From: JBCCGE01 sp039029455
GTDB lineage: Bacteria; Pseudomonadota; Gammaproteobacteria; Arenicellales; Poriferihabitantaceae
Direction: 5' to 3'
NCBI GenBank assembly: GCA_039029455.1
Contig: JBCCGE010000040.1
Span: 1-29,210, forward strand
DNA length: 29,210 nt
Part shown: positions 1 through 8,317 of the stretch, one piece after another
Layout of the letters: every line of letters starts with the position of its first letter
Numbering within the stretch: the first letter of the stretch is position 1
The notes under the pieces: generated by a model
What the model was told of the DNA's origin: nothing
Database searches by the model: none
Seen by the model: only the letters and a program-made list of their open reading frames with translations
Translations under genes and position numbers: made by a program

Positions 1-747
1 GTCGCCTGGATTTTCAAAACCGGCGACCCGTGTGATGCACACCAGCAAAAAAACTGAAATCATGATCAGGCTGGTCATCACACTGACATCGGCAATCTCA
101 TAAAAACTCCATCGAAACCCGCTGACCAGATACAGGACCGGATTCAGTAGCGTTATTTTCTGCCACAGTGGTGGCAGCATATCGACCGAATAAAAACTGC
201 CCCCCAGAAATACCAGAGGGGTTACCACCAAAAGGGGAATGATCTGAAGCTTTTCAAAGTTGTCCGCCCACACACCGATAATGAATCCAAACAGGCTGAA
301 GGTGAAAGCGGTTAAAAACAGGAACAACAGCATCCACAGCGGGTGTTCAATGTGCAATGGCACAAACAAACCGGCAGTAGCGAGAATCACCAAACCCACA
401 ATTAGAGATTTGGTGGCAGCAGCACCCACGTATCCCACGATGATTTCAAAATAGGAGATGGGAGCGGAGAGAATTTCGTAGATCGTGCCGGTGAACCTTG
501 GAAAGAAAATGCCAAAAGAGGCGTTGGATACGCTCTGGGTCATCAACGACAGCATGATCAACCCGGGGACGATAAACGAACCGTAGGATACGCCGCTGAC
601 TTCAGTAATGCGCGACCCGATAGCCGAACCAAAAACCACAAAATAAAGCGATGTAGAGATGATCGGCGAAACAATACTCTGGAATACGGTGCGAAATGCC
701 CGCGCCATCTCAAATCGGTATATCGCTTTTACGCCATGGATATTCAC
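1..747 (-). CDS. yadH: ABC-2 type exporter permease, YadH-like (3' end cut by window)
   Basis: This is the membrane subunit of a two-gene ABC exporter and works with the ATPase encoded just upstream. The frame is open from GTG at 747 to the left edge (249 codons). The family is about 256 residues, so only the last few are missing. The translation begins MNIHGVKAIYRFEMARAF and has the ABC-2 pattern of about six membrane helices. It includes YGSFIVPGLIM near residue 60 and the VVTPLVFLGGSFYSVDMLPP region, which matches E. coli YadH closely. GTG is chosen because it overlaps the ATPase stop by four bases (GTGA), implying translational coupling, and because YadH aligns from there; the next Met is about 13 residues in and would cut the first helix. 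The substrate is unknown. Confidence 0.9.
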   Translation of the reverse strand, partial: MNIHGVKAIYRFEMARAFRTVFQSIVSPIISTSLYFVVFGSAIGSRITEVSGVSYGSFIVPGLIMLSLMTQSVSNASFGIFFPRFTGTIYEILSAPISYFEIIVGYVGAAATKSLIVGLVILATAGLFVPLHIEHPLWMLLFLFLTAFTFSLFGFIIGVWADNFEKLQIIPLLVVTPLVFLGGSFYSVDMLPPLWQKITLLNPVLYLVSGFRWSFYEIADVSVMTSLIMISVFLLVCITRVAGFENPGD

Positions 748-1688
748 GACTTCTCTTCCACCAAATTAACAAAAATGTCTTCCAGTGAACTCTGTTCCGT
801 TCGGATGTCCCGAAATTTGATACCTGCCGCGTTAAGCGCCGACAGCAGCGCCGTTATTCCGGTTCGCTCTTTTTGGGTATTGTAGGTATAAACCAACTGC
901 TGACCATCGCCTGAAAGTTCCAGGGAAAATTGCTCGAGCTCGTGGGGAATCGCCTGACAAGGGGCATGTAGATCCAGAAACAGTTTCTTTTCTCCCATTT
1001 TCTGCATCAGCGTTTGCTTGTCTTCAATTAACAGCAGCTTGCCCTTGCTGATCACACCAACCCGATCGGCCATGTCCTCCGCCTCCTCAATGTAGTGAGT
1101 GGTCAGAATAATGGTGACCCCGCTGTCCCGCAATCTGCGGATCATGGCCCACATATCCTTTCGGAGTGAGACATCGACCCCCGCGGTGGGCTCATCAAGA
1201 AACAGGATTCTGGGTTCGTGGGCAAGCGCCTTGGCAATCATTACACGGCGCTTCATCCCCCCGGAAAGCTCAACAATGCGATTGTCTTTTTTATCCCAGA
1301 GGGACAATTCCCGCAGAATAGTCTCGACGTACGCCGGGTTGGGAGGCCGACCAAATAATCCACGGCTGAAAGTTACCGTATTGAAAACCGACTCAAATGC
1401 CTCGGTAGCCAGTTCCTGGGGCACAAGCCCAATGAGCTCGCGACTCTGTCGATACTGTTTTACGTTGTCGAAGCCACCTATCGTTATCGCACCTGAAGTC
1501 GCGTTTACCAGACCGCAGATAATGCTGATCAACGTGGTTTTCCCGGCCCCGTTAGGACCTAAAAGCGCCAGAATCTCACCGTCTTCAATATCAAGAGTGA
1601 CATTTTTTAATGCGTTAAATCCATCCTCATAGGTTTTACTGAGGTCGGAAACACGAATCAGGGAGTTGATGTGACCGGAGTCAGACAC
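744..1688 (-). CDS. yadG: ABC exporter ATP-binding protein, YadG-like
   Basis: This 314-residue cytoplasmic ATPase would power the YadH-type permease; E. coli YadG is 308 residues. Walker A GPNGAGKTT is at 44-52, the Q-loop at VPQE (89-92), the signature LSGGMKRR at 141-148, Walker B LFLDEP at 162-167 and the switch His at 198 (TTHY). All catalytic residues are present. The C-terminal 90 residues are the variable domain of this subfamily and include LEDIFVNLVEEKS. The start is GTG at 1688. Its stop overlaps the permease start, so the two form an operon with the ATPase first. The exported substrate cannot be read from sequence. Confidence 0.93.
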   Translation of the reverse strand: MSDSGHINSLIRVSDLSKTYEDGFNALKNVTLDIEDGEILALLGPNGAGKTTLISIICGLVNATSGAITIGGFDNVKQYRQSRELIGLVPQELATEAFESVFNTVTFSRGLFGRPPNPAYVETILRELSLWDKKDNRIVELSGGMKRRVMIAKALAHEPRILFLDEPTAGVDVSLRKDMWAMIRRLRDSGVTIILTTHYIEEAEDMADRVGVISKGKLLLIEDKQTLMQKMGEKKLFLDLHAPCQAIPHELEQFSLELSGDGQQLVYTYNTQKERTGITALLSALNAAGIKFRDIRTEQSSLEDIFVNLVEEKS

Positions 1689-1915
1689 GAGGGTCCACTA
1701 GTACAAAGGTATTGAATGACGTTTACAATAGGTAGTTGGGGTCACTCGCAACTGCGATCAACCCGCGCGGCACATTAACTGTCGGCGATCACTAAAGCAA
1801 GTCCGGGAACCTGTACTTCTGAGCTTGCCGCAGAAGACCCCGCGATCTGAACTGTATCCCGATACCAATGTCCATTTACTCAATTCCCCTGATCCGAGCC
1901 CGTCAGCACACTGTC

Positions 1916-2896
1916 ATGAAAAAGAGCCTAAACACAATTCGAAGCTTCAAGCCCATTAGCCGAACTGCAAGACTCACGGATAACGACGTCACTGACGAAG
2001 CTCTGTTTAATCGCCGTCGAAACTTTATCAAGGCGGGCGCCTGCCTGTCACTGGCCGCGTACTGGCCGGAACTGGCCAGAGCGAACGCCGCCTCTTACGC
2101 GGAAAAATTCAACAATCTCGTTACCACTCATCAGGTCGACGATGAGCTGAACAGCTGGGACGACATTACCTCATACAATAATTTTTATGAGTTGGGGCTG
2201 GACAAATCGGACCCTAAACGCAACGCCAGTGCGCTGGAGACTGACCCCTGGTCGGTGGAAATATCGGGTGAATGCAACAAACCGGGGACGTATACCCTCG
2301 AGGACATACTGAAGCCCCACGCTTTTGAAGAACGCATCTATCGATTCCGCTGCGTGGAAGCCTGGTCTATGGTTATCCCCTGGGTGGGATTTTCACTCGG
2401 TGATTTGTTAAAGCGGTTTGAACCGAACGGCAATGCGAAATACGTGGCCTTTGAGACGATTTACGATAAAGCCCGTCCTTTGCCCGGCCAAACCCGACCG
2501 GTACTGAACTGGCCGTATCGCGAGGGACTGAGGATGGATGAAGCGATGCATCCGTTAACACTGATGGTCACCGGTCTTTACGGCAAGATCCTGCCCAATC
2601 AGAATGGCGCTCCACTGCGTCTTATGGTGCCATGGAAATATGGCTTCAAAAGTATCAAATCCATAGTAAAAATCGAATTTACAGAGGACGAGCCACCCAC
2701 CAGCTGGAACCTTTCGGCACCTAATGAATACGGATTTTATGCAAACGTAAATCCAACGGTTGATCATCCGCGATGGAGCCAGCGCACGGAACGACCGGTG
2801 GGTCAGTTTTTCCGAAAGAAAACGCTGATGTTCAACGGATATGAGGACGATGTGGCTGAGCTGTATGACGATATGGACTTAAGTAAATTCTACTGA
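1916..2896 (+). CDS. msrP: MsrP, periplasmic methionine-sulfoxide reductase catalytic subunit
   Basis: This molybdopterin enzyme reduces oxidised methionines in periplasmic proteins, taking electrons from MsrQ. Counted from ATG 1916 it has 326 residues (E. coli 334). A twin-arginine signal, RRNFIK at about 34-39, precedes a hydrophobic stretch and a likely ANA cleavage site near 58. The molybdenum-ligand Cys is C146 in RFRCVEAWS. YNNFYELGLDK, KYVAFETIYD, DEAMHPLTLM, VPWKYGFKSIKSIV and EYGFYANVNPTVDHPRWSQ are near-identical to the E. coli protein. An in-frame ATG at 1868 would add 16 residues. I prefer 1916 because even that start leaves more N-terminal sequence before the Tat motif than usual. 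No strong Shine-Dalgarno precedes either ATG. msrQ follows after 58 bp. Confidence 0.95.
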   Translation: MKKSLNTIRSFKPISRTARLTDNDVTDEALFNRRRNFIKAGACLSLAAYWPELARANAASYAEKFNNLVTTHQVDDELNSWDDITSYNNFYELGLDKSDPKRNASALETDPWSVEISGECNKPGTYTLEDILKPHAFEERIYRFRCVEAWSMVIPWVGFSLGDLLKRFEPNGNAKYVAFETIYDKARPLPGQTRPVLNWPYREGLRMDEAMHPLTLMVTGLYGKILPNQNGAPLRLMVPWKYGFKSIKSIVKIEFTEDEPPTSWNLSAPNEYGFYANVNPTVDHPRWSQRTERPVGQFFRKKTLMFNGYEDDVAELYDDMDLSKFY

Positions 2897-2954
2897 TTGA
2901 CCACAGACGGTGCTATTTTTCGATCGTCTTTAAGTCTTCCCGCTGAATGATTGC

Positions 2955-3545
2955 ATGGCCCTGCGACCGGACAAGATTTGTCTGTTTGTGCTGGCACTGG
3001 TGCCTTTCGCGTGGTTGCTATTCGGTCTGTTTAACGGATCCCTGGGACCTAATCCCGTCGAAACGCTGACCCACGAAACGGGTGACTGGGCGCTGCGCAT
3101 CCTGTTAATCAGTTTGGCGATCACTCCGCTCAGACGGGTTTTCCGCCTCAATCGTCTGATTGCCTACCGACGGATGCTCGGGCTGTTCGCGTTTTTCTAC
3201 GCCGTGCTGCACTTTTCGATCTATCTGGTTTTCGATCATTACTTTGATCTCAATACCATTATTGAGGACATTATTAAACGCCCCTACATCACCGTTGGCT
3301 TTGCGGCTTTTCTGATTCTGATACCGCTCGCGGCAACGTCGTGGACTGCGCTTCAGAGTCGTATGGGCAAACGCTGGATCCGGTTGCATCAGACAGTCTA
3401 CGCGGCTGCGATACTGGCCGTTATACACTTTCTTTGGCTGGTTAAGGCGGACATCACCGAACCCGCAATTTATGGCGGGGTTCTGGCGTTATTACTGGGT
3501 GTTCGTGTCTATTACTTTTATCGGCGACGCAGCCGAAAGAGGTAA
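2955..3545 (+). CDS. msrQ: MsrQ, haem-binding membrane subunit of the MsrPQ system
   Basis: This inner-membrane b-type cytochrome passes quinone or flavin electrons to MsrP. It has 196 residues and six predicted helices of the ferric-reductase-like type. Conserved His residues likely to ligate haem are H86 (AVLHFSIYL), H145 (RLHQTVY) and H158 (VIHFLWLVK). The segments GPNPVETLTHETGDWALR, ITPLRR, YRRMLGL and GKRWIRLHQ match YedZ/MsrQ. The C-terminus is basic (YRRRSRKR), as in the family. It lies 58 bp after msrP on the same strand, the usual order. ATG 2955 has little Shine-Dalgarno, but the first helix starts right after it. Confidence 0.94.
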   Translation: MALRPDKICLFVLALVPFAWLLFGLFNGSLGPNPVETLTHETGDWALRILLISLAITPLRRVFRLNRLIAYRRMLGLFAFFYAVLHFSIYLVFDHYFDLNTIIEDIIKRPYITVGFAAFLILIPLAATSWTALQSRMGKRWIRLHQTVYAAAILAVIHFLWLVKADITEPAIYGGVLALLLGVRVYYFYRRRSRKR

Positions 3546-3551
3546 ATGCTT

Positions 3552-3567
3552 CAGCGCGAGTGCGCTG
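3552..3567. terminator. Hairpin between convergent msrQ and RHH genes
   Basis: CAGCGC-GAGT-GCGCTG is a perfect 6-bp stem with a 4-nt loop. It begins seven bases after the msrQ stop and ends nine bases before the 3' end of the opposing gene. There is no U-run on either strand, so it is not a textbook intrinsic terminator, but the position between two convergent genes suggests a 3'-end stabiliser or bidirectional stop. Its core recurs almost exactly at 16726-16739 in the same kind of place. Confidence 0.5.
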
Positions 3568-3575
3568 TCATTCGA

Positions 3576-3827
3576 TCATTCTGTTTCCACCAGATTGTGG
3601 CTGTCAGACGCCGTCAGATCCAGCTTGTAGGCGCGCCGCATTTCTTCAATGAATTTGAGTGTGTCGGCAGAAAAAGGGGACTTGCCCTCAAAACTGTGCA
3701 GCACGATACCCTCGATCAGATCACCCAGCCCCATCTCCTTGTGTGCGGCAATCGACTTTAAAACCTTGAGCACTCGTTTTTCAATTCGGACCCCGGTTTG
3801 AATGCGTTCAACTTTTTTTGATGGCAT
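3576..3827 (-). CDS. Small ribbon-helix-helix DNA-binding protein, likely repressor
   Basis: The product has 83 residues. Residues about 6-47 fit the ribbon-helix-helix fold: a basic strand (VERIQTGVRI, 6-15), an amphipathic helix A (EKRVLKVLKSIAAHKE, 16-31), a MGLG turn and helix B (DLIEGIVLHSFE, 36-47). The acidic tail may support oligomerisation. Such proteins bind DNA as dimers through the paired N-terminal strands. Twenty-three bases upstream of the ATG lies a tandem pair of 8-bp palindromes (3851-3866), a typical operator shape for this fold, so autoregulation and control of the divergent transporter are likely. No toxin gene is adjacent, so an antitoxin role is less likely. The fold call is by pattern, without a database search. 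Confidence 0.75.
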   Translation of the reverse strand: MPSKKVERIQTGVRIEKRVLKVLKSIAAHKEMGLGDLIEGIVLHSFEGKSPFSADTLKFIEEMRRAYKLDLTASDSHNLVETE

Positions 3828-3849
3828 TTTTCAATGCTCAGCGATTAAG

Positions 3850-3877
3850 TTGGTACCATGGTACCATCAATTATTCT
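3850..3877 (+). promoter_or_regulatory. Tandem 8-bp palindrome operator inside a promoter
   Basis: Positions 3851-3866 read TGGTACCATGGTACCA, which is the palindrome TGGTACCA twice in tandem and also one 16-bp perfect palindrome. It lies in the 76-bp gap between the RHH gene (start 3827, minus) and the DMT transporter (start 3904, plus). On the plus strand TTGGTA (3850-3855) and TATTCT (3872-3877) sit 16 bp apart as a weak -35/-10 pair, and the palindromes fill that spacer. A bound repressor would block polymerase. On the minus strand a TTGATG / CTTAAT-like pair also straddles the site, more weakly. The architecture is seen directly; the identity of the binding protein is inferred. Confidence 0.65.
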
Positions 3878-3903
3878 GCGATTACACATGACCTGTCATC
3901 ACG

Positions 3904-4776
3904 TTGCTACCTCTGTCCAACAATACCCTGGGAATTCTCTGGGCACTTCTTGCGGCTGCGCTTTATGCAGCGGTTGCCGCGATGGCCAAAGTCGCCGTCG
4001 AGAGTTACCACGTTCTACAGATACTGTTTTTTCAGCAAGTCGTGGTTTTCACCTTGTCGATGCCAGCACTGATCCGAAATTACCCTGAAGGACTAAAAAC
4101 GAGATTTCCAGGTCTGCACGCTATCCGCCTGGGCGGCGCGTTCGTAGCGCTTGCCTGCGGAATCTGGGCGGTCGAGCTGTTGCCACTGACAACTGCAATC
4201 ACACTGGGATTCACCCAGGGATTTTTCATTATCTTTTTCGCGATCACAGCACTCGGTGAACGCGTGGGACTGCACCGAATCGGCGCCGTGGTCGTCGGGT
4301 TTGTCGGCGTGTCGGTGATTATGAGGCCCGCGGCCGATGGTGTCTTTGATAGTGCGTTGTTTGTGCCGCTCACGGCCGCTCTCGGTGCTGCACTCGCGGT
4401 AGTAGCTGTTCGGAAACTTTCGCAGACCGAATCCACTGCCACGCTGCTGGTGTATCAATCGACCTTTGTGGGTCTGCTGTCCGGCGTACCTTTGCTGCGG
4501 TACTGGGTGACACCGAGCTTTGCCGACACTCTGTTTCTGCTGGCAATCGGACTGATCGCTGCAGCGGGCCAGTGGGCGGGAATTAGAGCTTTAAGGGCAG
4601 GAGAAGCCAGCGTCGTCGGTGGTATGCAATACAGCCAGCTCATTTTTGCGGCACTTCTAGGGTTTGTCCTGTTCGACGAAGTTCCGGACCGAAATACACT
4701 GATCGGATCAGGCATCATCATCCTGTCGGCGGTCTATCTCCTGTATCGGGAATCACGGCATCGTGATCACCGCTAG
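3904..4776 (+). CDS. EamA/DMT-family transporter (copy 1)
   Basis: This 290-residue inner-membrane protein has ten predicted helices arranged as two EamA repeats of five. Repeat landmarks are GERVGLHRIGAVVVGFVGV (first half) and FDEVPDRNTLIGSGIIILSAV (second half), with a conserved RKLSQTES in the middle. Members of the drug/metabolite superfamily export amino acids, nucleotides or other metabolites; the substrate is not predictable here. The start is TTG at 3904. A stop codon lies in frame at 3889, and no ATG or GTG intervenes. The gene diverges from the RHH gene and shares its palindromic control region, so it is the likely regulated target. Two more DMT genes lie at 16738-17670 and 27969-28937. 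Confidence 0.9.
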   Translation: MLPLSNNTLGILWALLAAALYAAVAAMAKVAVESYHVLQILFFQQVVVFTLSMPALIRNYPEGLKTRFPGLHAIRLGGAFVALACGIWAVELLPLTTAITLGFTQGFFIIFFAITALGERVGLHRIGAVVVGFVGVSVIMRPAADGVFDSALFVPLTAALGAALAVVAVRKLSQTESTATLLVYQSTFVGLLSGVPLLRYWVTPSFADTLFLLAIGLIAAAGQWAGIRALRAGEASVVGGMQYSQLIFAALLGFVLFDEVPDRNTLIGSGIIILSAVYLLYRESRHRDHR

Positions 4777-4833
4777 TTCCGTCCATCAGACTGCACTGCT
4801 CCGATTCAGGGGTGAGAGGGGTATCACCACCTT

Positions 4834-4861
4834 TTGTGTGAATCAGATTCATCGATATACT
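4834..4861 (+). promoter_or_regulatory. Candidate opp operon promoter with internal inverted repeat
   Basis: TATACT at 4856-4861 is a 5/6 match to a -10 box, with TTGTGT at 4834-4839 as a poor -35 (spacer 16). Between them, at 4839-4851, is the perfect inverted repeat TGAATC-A-GATTCA. The oppA ATG at 4871 is only nine bases after the -10 box and has no Shine-Dalgarno, so a transcript from this promoter would be almost leaderless. The repeat is seen directly; regulator identity and promoter use are inferred. Confidence 0.4.
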
Positions 4862-4870
4862 TAGCGCGCC

Positions 4871-6505
4871 ATGTTTTCCACGCCTCACACTGTCCTCGTC
4901 CCTTTTGTTCTGCTGGCTCTGGCCGGCTGTGATCTGGGGCCGTCCAACATCGAATCTGCGCCAAAAAGTCAGATTCTGCATCTGGGCAATGGTACCGAAC
5001 CACAGGACCTGGATCCTCATGTGGTCACAGGTGTGACTGAAAACAACATTATCACCGCACTTCTTGAGGGACTGGTCAGCGAAAATCCGATCACTCTGGC
5101 ACCGGAGCCTGGAATCGCTCAGAGCTGGAGCGTCGACGACAGCGGCATCCGCTATTCATTTAAGCTGCGAGATTCAGCCCGATGGTCAAATGGTGATCCG
5201 GTCACCGCGCACGATTTCGTCTGGTCCTGGCAGCGCATGCTTTCTCCCGGACTGGCCGGGGAATACGCGTATCAACTGTTTACAGTAAAAAACGCTGAAG
5301 CCTTTAATCGAGGGGATATCGACAACTTTGACGAGGTCGGGGTTAAAGCACTGGATACCCAAACTCTGGAAGTTGTCCTCGAAAATCCGACACCGTATTT
5401 CCTCTCACTGCTCGCACATTACTCAACATTTGCAGTCCACCCGGACACCATCATGGCGTTTGGCAAAATGGATCAGCGCGGAAGCTTGTGGACAAGGGCG
5501 GGGAATTTTGTCGGCAACGGGCCGTTTGTGCTGAAAGCGTGGCGCCTGAACTATGTCGTTGAAGTAGAACGAAACCCCTATTACTGGGATGCAGACCGGG
5601 TTCGACTCAACGGTATTCGCTTTTACCCGATTGACAATGCAAATACTGAGGAGCGCATGTTTCGCACCGATGTACTGCACGCAACCAGCACCACACCATC
5701 CGATAAAATTGAGGTCTATCAGGACCAACAGCCTGACAGGATATTCATCAGTCCATACCTCGGCACCTACTTCTACCGCTTCAATGTCACGCGCCCTCCT
5801 CTGGACGACTATCGGGTTCGACGGGCTTTGTCCATGACGGTCGATCGCGAGGCGATCGTAAACTCCGTAACGAAAGGCGGGCAGTTACCAGCCTTCAGTT
5901 TCACTCCACCAAATACACAAGGCTACTTTCCGCCGGATCCACTGATTCAGTTTGATCCGGTTGGTGCCCGATCACTGCTTGCCGAAGCCGGTTTTCCTGA
6001 AGGTCAGGGGTTTCCGAAATTGACCCTGCTTTACAACACCAGCGATGGACATCGACGAATCGCGGTGGCGATTCAGCAAATGTGGAAAGAACATCTGAAT
6101 ATAGAAATTGAACTGGAGAATCAGGACTGGAAGGTATACCTGTCGAGAACCCGGGATCTGGACTACGACATTTCGCGAGCAGGATGGATTGGTGACTATC
6201 CGGATCCCAATACGTTTCTCGACATGATGCTGGGCGGTGGTGGTAACAATCGAACCGGCTGGGAAAACCCGGATTACGATGCACTGATCAGACAGGCCGC
6301 TACAACGACCGACAACGCCACACGATTCGAGCTGTTCGAAACAGCCGAAAGCATTCTTGATGCGGAAAGTCCACTACTGCCGATTTATACGTATACGCGA
6401 GTTGCGCTTAAGCACCCCAGTCTAAGAGGGTGGTATCCAAACGTTCTGGATCGACATCCATACAAATATGTCTATATTGCAGAGTCGGACGAGGTGCAAC
6501 AATGA
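4871..6505 (+). CDS. oppA: Oligopeptide ABC transporter substrate-binding lipoprotein
   Basis: This 544-residue family-5 solute-binding protein captures peptides in the periplasm for the OppBC channel; E. coli OppA has 543. A lipoprotein signal runs to C20 in LAGC (17-20), with Asp at +2. Family landmarks are LHLGNGTEPQDLDPHVVTG, the LRDSARWSNGDPVTAHDFVWSWQR region, LENPTPYFLSLLAHYSTFAVHP (split here only to describe it), VRRALSMTVDREAIV and the ISRAGWIGDYPDPNTFLDMM stretch. It is the first gene of a tightly packed operon and its stop overlaps the oppB start by four bases (ATGA). Asp after the lipid Cys is the E. coli Lol-avoidance signal, so retention on the inner membrane next to its permease is plausible. 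Exact peptide preference is unknown. Confidence 0.94.
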   Translation: MFSTPHTVLVPFVLLALAGCDLGPSNIESAPKSQILHLGNGTEPQDLDPHVVTGVTENNIITALLEGLVSENPITLAPEPGIAQSWSVDDSGIRYSFKLRDSARWSNGDPVTAHDFVWSWQRMLSPGLAGEYAYQLFTVKNAEAFNRGDIDNFDEVGVKALDTQTLEVVLENPTPYFLSLLAHYSTFAVHPDTIMAFGKMDQRGSLWTRAGNFVGNGPFVLKAWRLNYVVEVERNPYYWDADRVRLNGIRFYPIDNANTEERMFRTDVLHATSTTPSDKIEVYQDQQPDRIFISPYLGTYFYRFNVTRPPLDDYRVRRALSMTVDREAIVNSVTKGGQLPAFSFTPPNTQGYFPPDPLIQFDPVGARSLLAEAGFPEGQGFPKLTLLYNTSDGHRRIAVAIQQMWKEHLNIEIELENQDWKVYLSRTRDLDYDISRAGWIGDYPDPNTFLDMMLGGGGNNRTGWENPDYDALIRQAATTTDNATRFELFETAESILDAESPLLPIYTYTRVALKHPSLRGWYPNVLDRHPYKYVYIAESDEVQQ

Positions 6506-7443
6506 CGCGAATGGTGATATCCAGACTGCTGCAGGCCATACCGGTGCTGTTCCTCGTTATCGCAGTCACTTTTTTTCTGATTCGCCTCGCTCCGGGCGGA
6601 CCCTTCGACAATGAACGCCAGCTGCCTGAGCAAATTCAGCAGAACCTGCTCGCCTCTTACAATCTCGATGCACCGATGCATCAGCAGTTTCTGGATTACC
6701 TGGGCAATCTGTCGAAAGGGGATTTTGGACCCTCCTATCGGTATCCAAACCGGAGTGTGACCGAGCTGATTCGAACGGGGTTGCCGATTACGCTGGAGCT
6801 TGCGTTCTATGCAATTATTATTGCGCTTGGTATCGGGATTTTGGCAGGCGCCATAGCTGCTCTGAGACCCGGCACCCTGCAGGACTATGTTCCGATGGCG
6901 CTGGCGATGACCGGTATATGTCTGCCGGCATTTCTGCTCGGCCCTCTTCTGGTGTTGATATTCGGCATTTGGCTTGGTTGGCTTCCGGTCTCAGGCTGGG
7001 GTTATTCTCCCGGCGATAAAATTCTGCCATCAATAACGCTGGGTTCGGCCTACGCCGCTTACATTGCACGACTGGTGCGCGGCGGAATGCTCGAAACCTT
7101 GAGTCAGGACTACATCCGAACAGCCTATGCCAAGGGCTTGTCGACGACACAAGTCGTCTGGGATCACGCACTGCGCGGAGGACTTATCCCGACAATCGCG
7201 TTTTTGGGTCCGGCATTGGCGGGTCTTTTAACCGGCTCTTTTGTAGTGGAGACCATATTCCAGATTCCGGGACTGGGCCGGTTTTATGTCCAGGCGGCCT
7301 TTAATCGCGACTACACAATGATTCTGGGAACCACAATTCTGCTGGCATCGCTCATTGTCATAATGAATCTGCTCTCCGATCTGATCAGTATCTGGATCAA
7401 CCCAAAGCTGAGAGATCCTTCCAGAGAGTCTTCCAATGGGTAG
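6502..7443 (+). CDS. oppB: Oligopeptide ABC transporter permease OppB
   Basis: This inner-membrane permease subunit has 313 residues (E. coli OppB 306). Six helices are predicted, with family segments FFLIRLAPGGPF near the N-terminus, GDFGPSYRYPNRSV, and the cytoplasmic coupling loop RTAYAKGLSTTQVVWDHALR that docks onto the ATPase. The C-terminal FQIPGLGRFYVQAAFNRDY is typical. The start ATG at 6502 overlaps the oppA stop (ATGA) and has GACGAGG about ten bases upstream. A longer reading from 6430 inside oppA is unlikely because it would add a non-family N-terminus. It pairs with OppC to form the pore. Confidence 0.93.
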   Translation: MTRMVISRLLQAIPVLFLVIAVTFFLIRLAPGGPFDNERQLPEQIQQNLLASYNLDAPMHQQFLDYLGNLSKGDFGPSYRYPNRSVTELIRTGLPITLELAFYAIIIALGIGILAGAIAALRPGTLQDYVPMALAMTGICLPAFLLGPLLVLIFGIWLGWLPVSGWGYSPGDKILPSITLGSAYAAYIARLVRGGMLETLSQDYIRTAYAKGLSTTQVVWDHALRGGLIPTIAFLGPALAGLLTGSFVVETIFQIPGLGRFYVQAAFNRDYTMILGTTILLASLIVIMNLLSDLISIWINPKLRDPSRESSNG

Positions 7444-8317
7444 CTCGATTGATTTCCATCCCGCTGGTTCGGTCTGGCACGATGCGCGACGTCGTTTAAA
7501 ACGGAATCCGCTGGCCATGATCGGACTTGCCTATCTCATCGCGATATCGCTGTTGGCCATTTTGACTCCGTGGATTGCACCTTACTCATATGAAACGCAA
7601 AACCTCCAGCTGGGCGCTTCGGCTCCATCCGCAGACCACTGGCTTGGTACCGACGTACTCGGACGGGATTTGCTGACCCGCATTCTTTATGGCAGCCGGG
7701 TTTCATTAATGGTGGCCCTGGCGGCTACCGGCGTTGCTCTGGTAATTGGCATCTCATGGGGCATTTTTGCCGGCTTCCGTGGCGGTATGACAGACGCAGT
7801 GATGATGCGAATCGTGGATATTCTTTACGCACTGCCGTTCATGATATTCATCATTCTTCTGATGGTTGTCTTTGGGCGCAGTATTGTCTTGCTGTTTCTC
7901 GCAATTGGTATGGTCGAGTGGCTAACAATGGCGCGCATCGTGCGTGCGCAGGTTCTGCATCTCAAACAGCAGTCTTTTGTGTCAGCCGCCAAGGTCACCG
8001 GTCTGTCAGATCTGCAAATTATGCGTCGTCATTTGCTGCCTAATGTCGTTGGCCCCGTAATCGTATACATCACTCTGACCATACCCGGTGTCATGCTGCT
8101 CGAAGCATTTTTGAGTTTTCTGGGACTGGGGATCCAGCCTCCTCAGAGTTCGTGGGGTGTTCTGATTGCTGAAGGCGTCGAAACCATGGAAGAGTTTCCA
8201 TGGCTGCTGGTGTTTCCCGGACTGGTAATGTCGGCGACCCTTTTTGCTCTGAATTTTTTGGGTGATGGACTGCGCGATGCACTCGACCCACGCGCCAGCA
8301 TGCGGGCATCGAAATGA
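7436..8317 (+). CDS. oppC: Oligopeptide ABC transporter permease OppC
   Basis: This second permease half has 293 residues (E. coli OppC 302). The N-terminal cytoplasmic segment (VWHDARRRLKRNPLAMIGL) leads to the first helix. ADHWLGTDVLGRDLLTRILY and GSRVSLMVALAA are hallmark OppC/DppC sequences. The ATPase-contact loop is SAAKVTGLSDLQIMRRHLLP. The C-terminus ends FLGDGLRDALDPRASMRASK, as expected for the family. The ATG at 7436 overlaps the oppB end by eight bases and its own stop overlaps the next ATG by four, so all four opp genes are translationally coupled. Confidence 0.93.
   Translation: MGSSIDFHPAGSVWHDARRRLKRNPLAMIGLAYLIAISLLAILTPWIAPYSYETQNLQLGASAPSADHWLGTDVLGRDLLTRILYGSRVSLMVALAATGVALVIGISWGIFAGFRGGMTDAVMMRIVDILYALPFMIFIILLMVVFGRSIVLLFLAIGMVEWLTMARIVRAQVLHLKQQSFVSAAKVTGLSDLQIMRRHLLPNVVGPVIVYITLTIPGVMLLEAFLSFLGLGIQPPQSSWGVLIAEGVETMEEFPWLLVFPGLVMSATLFALNFLGDGLRDALDPRASMRASK

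Noticed and set aside
1099..1632. 177-codon plus-strand frame opposite the ABC ATPase gene
   Set aside because: It lies wholly antisense to yadG, whose Walker motifs and family alignment are clear; the antisense product resembles nothing.
3576..3827. RHH protein as an antitoxin
   Set aside because: No small toxin gene overlaps or follows it; the neighbours are msrQ and a transporter.
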